A stretch of 64,000 nt of DNA from contig NZ_CP123639.1 in assembly GCF_029889745.1 (NCBI RefSeq), positions 1,531,501-1,595,500 of the forward strand, given 5' to 3'. This document shows positions 63,989-64,000 of the stretch, piece by piece. Within the stretch, counting starts at the first letter, position 1. Each line of letters opens with the position of its first letter. A program made the position numbers and the translations under genes. The notes below the pieces were generated by a model. That model saw only the letters and a list, made by a program, of their open reading frames with translations. It was not told the origin of the DNA and did not search any database. The DNA is from Ligilactobacillus faecis. GTDB lineage: Bacteria > Bacillota > Bacilli > Lactobacillales > Lactobacillaceae.

Positions 63989-64000
63989 ATGGCAAATATC
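63989..64000 (+). CDS. secA: preprotein translocase SecA, first codons only
   Basis: ATG GCA AAT ATC at the window edge (Met-Ala-Asn-Ile), the usual beginning of SecA in lactobacilli, in the conserved hpf-secA order and preceded by AAGAAAGGGATT. The rest lies outside the window. Confidence 0.7.

Overview
The window reads as chromosome of a low-GC lactic acid bacterium (Lactobacillales). The gene order recR-yaaL-tmk-darA-holB-yabA-rsmI, CIRCE-groESL, comFA-comFC-hpf-secA, an AsnA-type asparagine synthetase, DUF3284/DUF4828-type proteins and a plantaricin NC8-like bacteriocin all fit Lactobacillaceae. The Ligilactobacillus/salivarius group is my best guess, but the assignment is inferred and not proven. 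Host-style genes are very rich in GATC (Ile ATC after a G), whereas the bacteriocin locus, the AlkD-like gene and the tnpB elements are visibly more AT-rich.

Layout. 1-8.1 kb: the end of a DUF3021 protein, rlmD, an AlkD-like repair protein, then two MerR-controlled redox modules. Each module has a MerR gene followed by a promoter with a 19-bp spacer containing a dyad; one drives two aldo-keto reductases, the other a flavodoxin, a hydrolase and an exported flavodoxin that is now frameshifted. 8.1-15.2 kb: a valine-type T-box leader with brnQ, two FMN reductases (one fused to a PAS-like domain), a GNAT protein, asnA, a secreted nuclease and a MazG-like protein. 15.2-25.8 kb: an IS1182-family element, DUF4828, an oxidoreductase, a DEAD-box helicase, DUF3284, tRNA-Arg(CCT), an ISL3 element, a LysR regulator and an IS607-type element lodged between lysR and an alcohol dehydrogenase gene. 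25.8-39 kb: conserved housekeeping genes (tadA, SRP RNA, dnaX, recR, tmk, darA, holB, yabA, rsmI, thioesterase, asparaginase, tsaB-rimI-tsaD). 39-42.1 kb: a second ISL3 element with an IS3-family element nested inside it. 42.1-47.9 kb: ABC-F protein, rex, a CPBP protease and groESL behind two CIRCE operators. 47.9-55.8 kb: a small membrane protein, a decayed second IS3 copy, an orphan LytTR regulator, a two-peptide bacteriocin, its frameshifted C39 exporter, the accessory protein and a dead second regulator. 55.8-57.7 kb: an IS200/IS605 element with dead tnpA and intact tnpB. 57.8-64 kb: kimA-like potassium importer, tagO, comFA/comFC, hpf and the first codons of secA.

Themes. The most distinctive locus is the bacteriocin island. 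It holds two double-glycine peptides closely resembling plantaricin NC8 beta and alpha, an orphan response regulator with no kinase gene in view, an exporter split by a one-base frameshift, and, 2.8 kb upstream beyond an IS, a small membrane protein whose C-terminus resembles that of the beta peptide. Insertion sequences repeatedly sit in or beside terminators. Both tnpB elements keep an intact TnpB nuclease while their transposase genes are broken. DarA (c-di-AMP receptor) and a KimA-like potassium importer are both encoded here, which fits c-di-AMP control of potassium.
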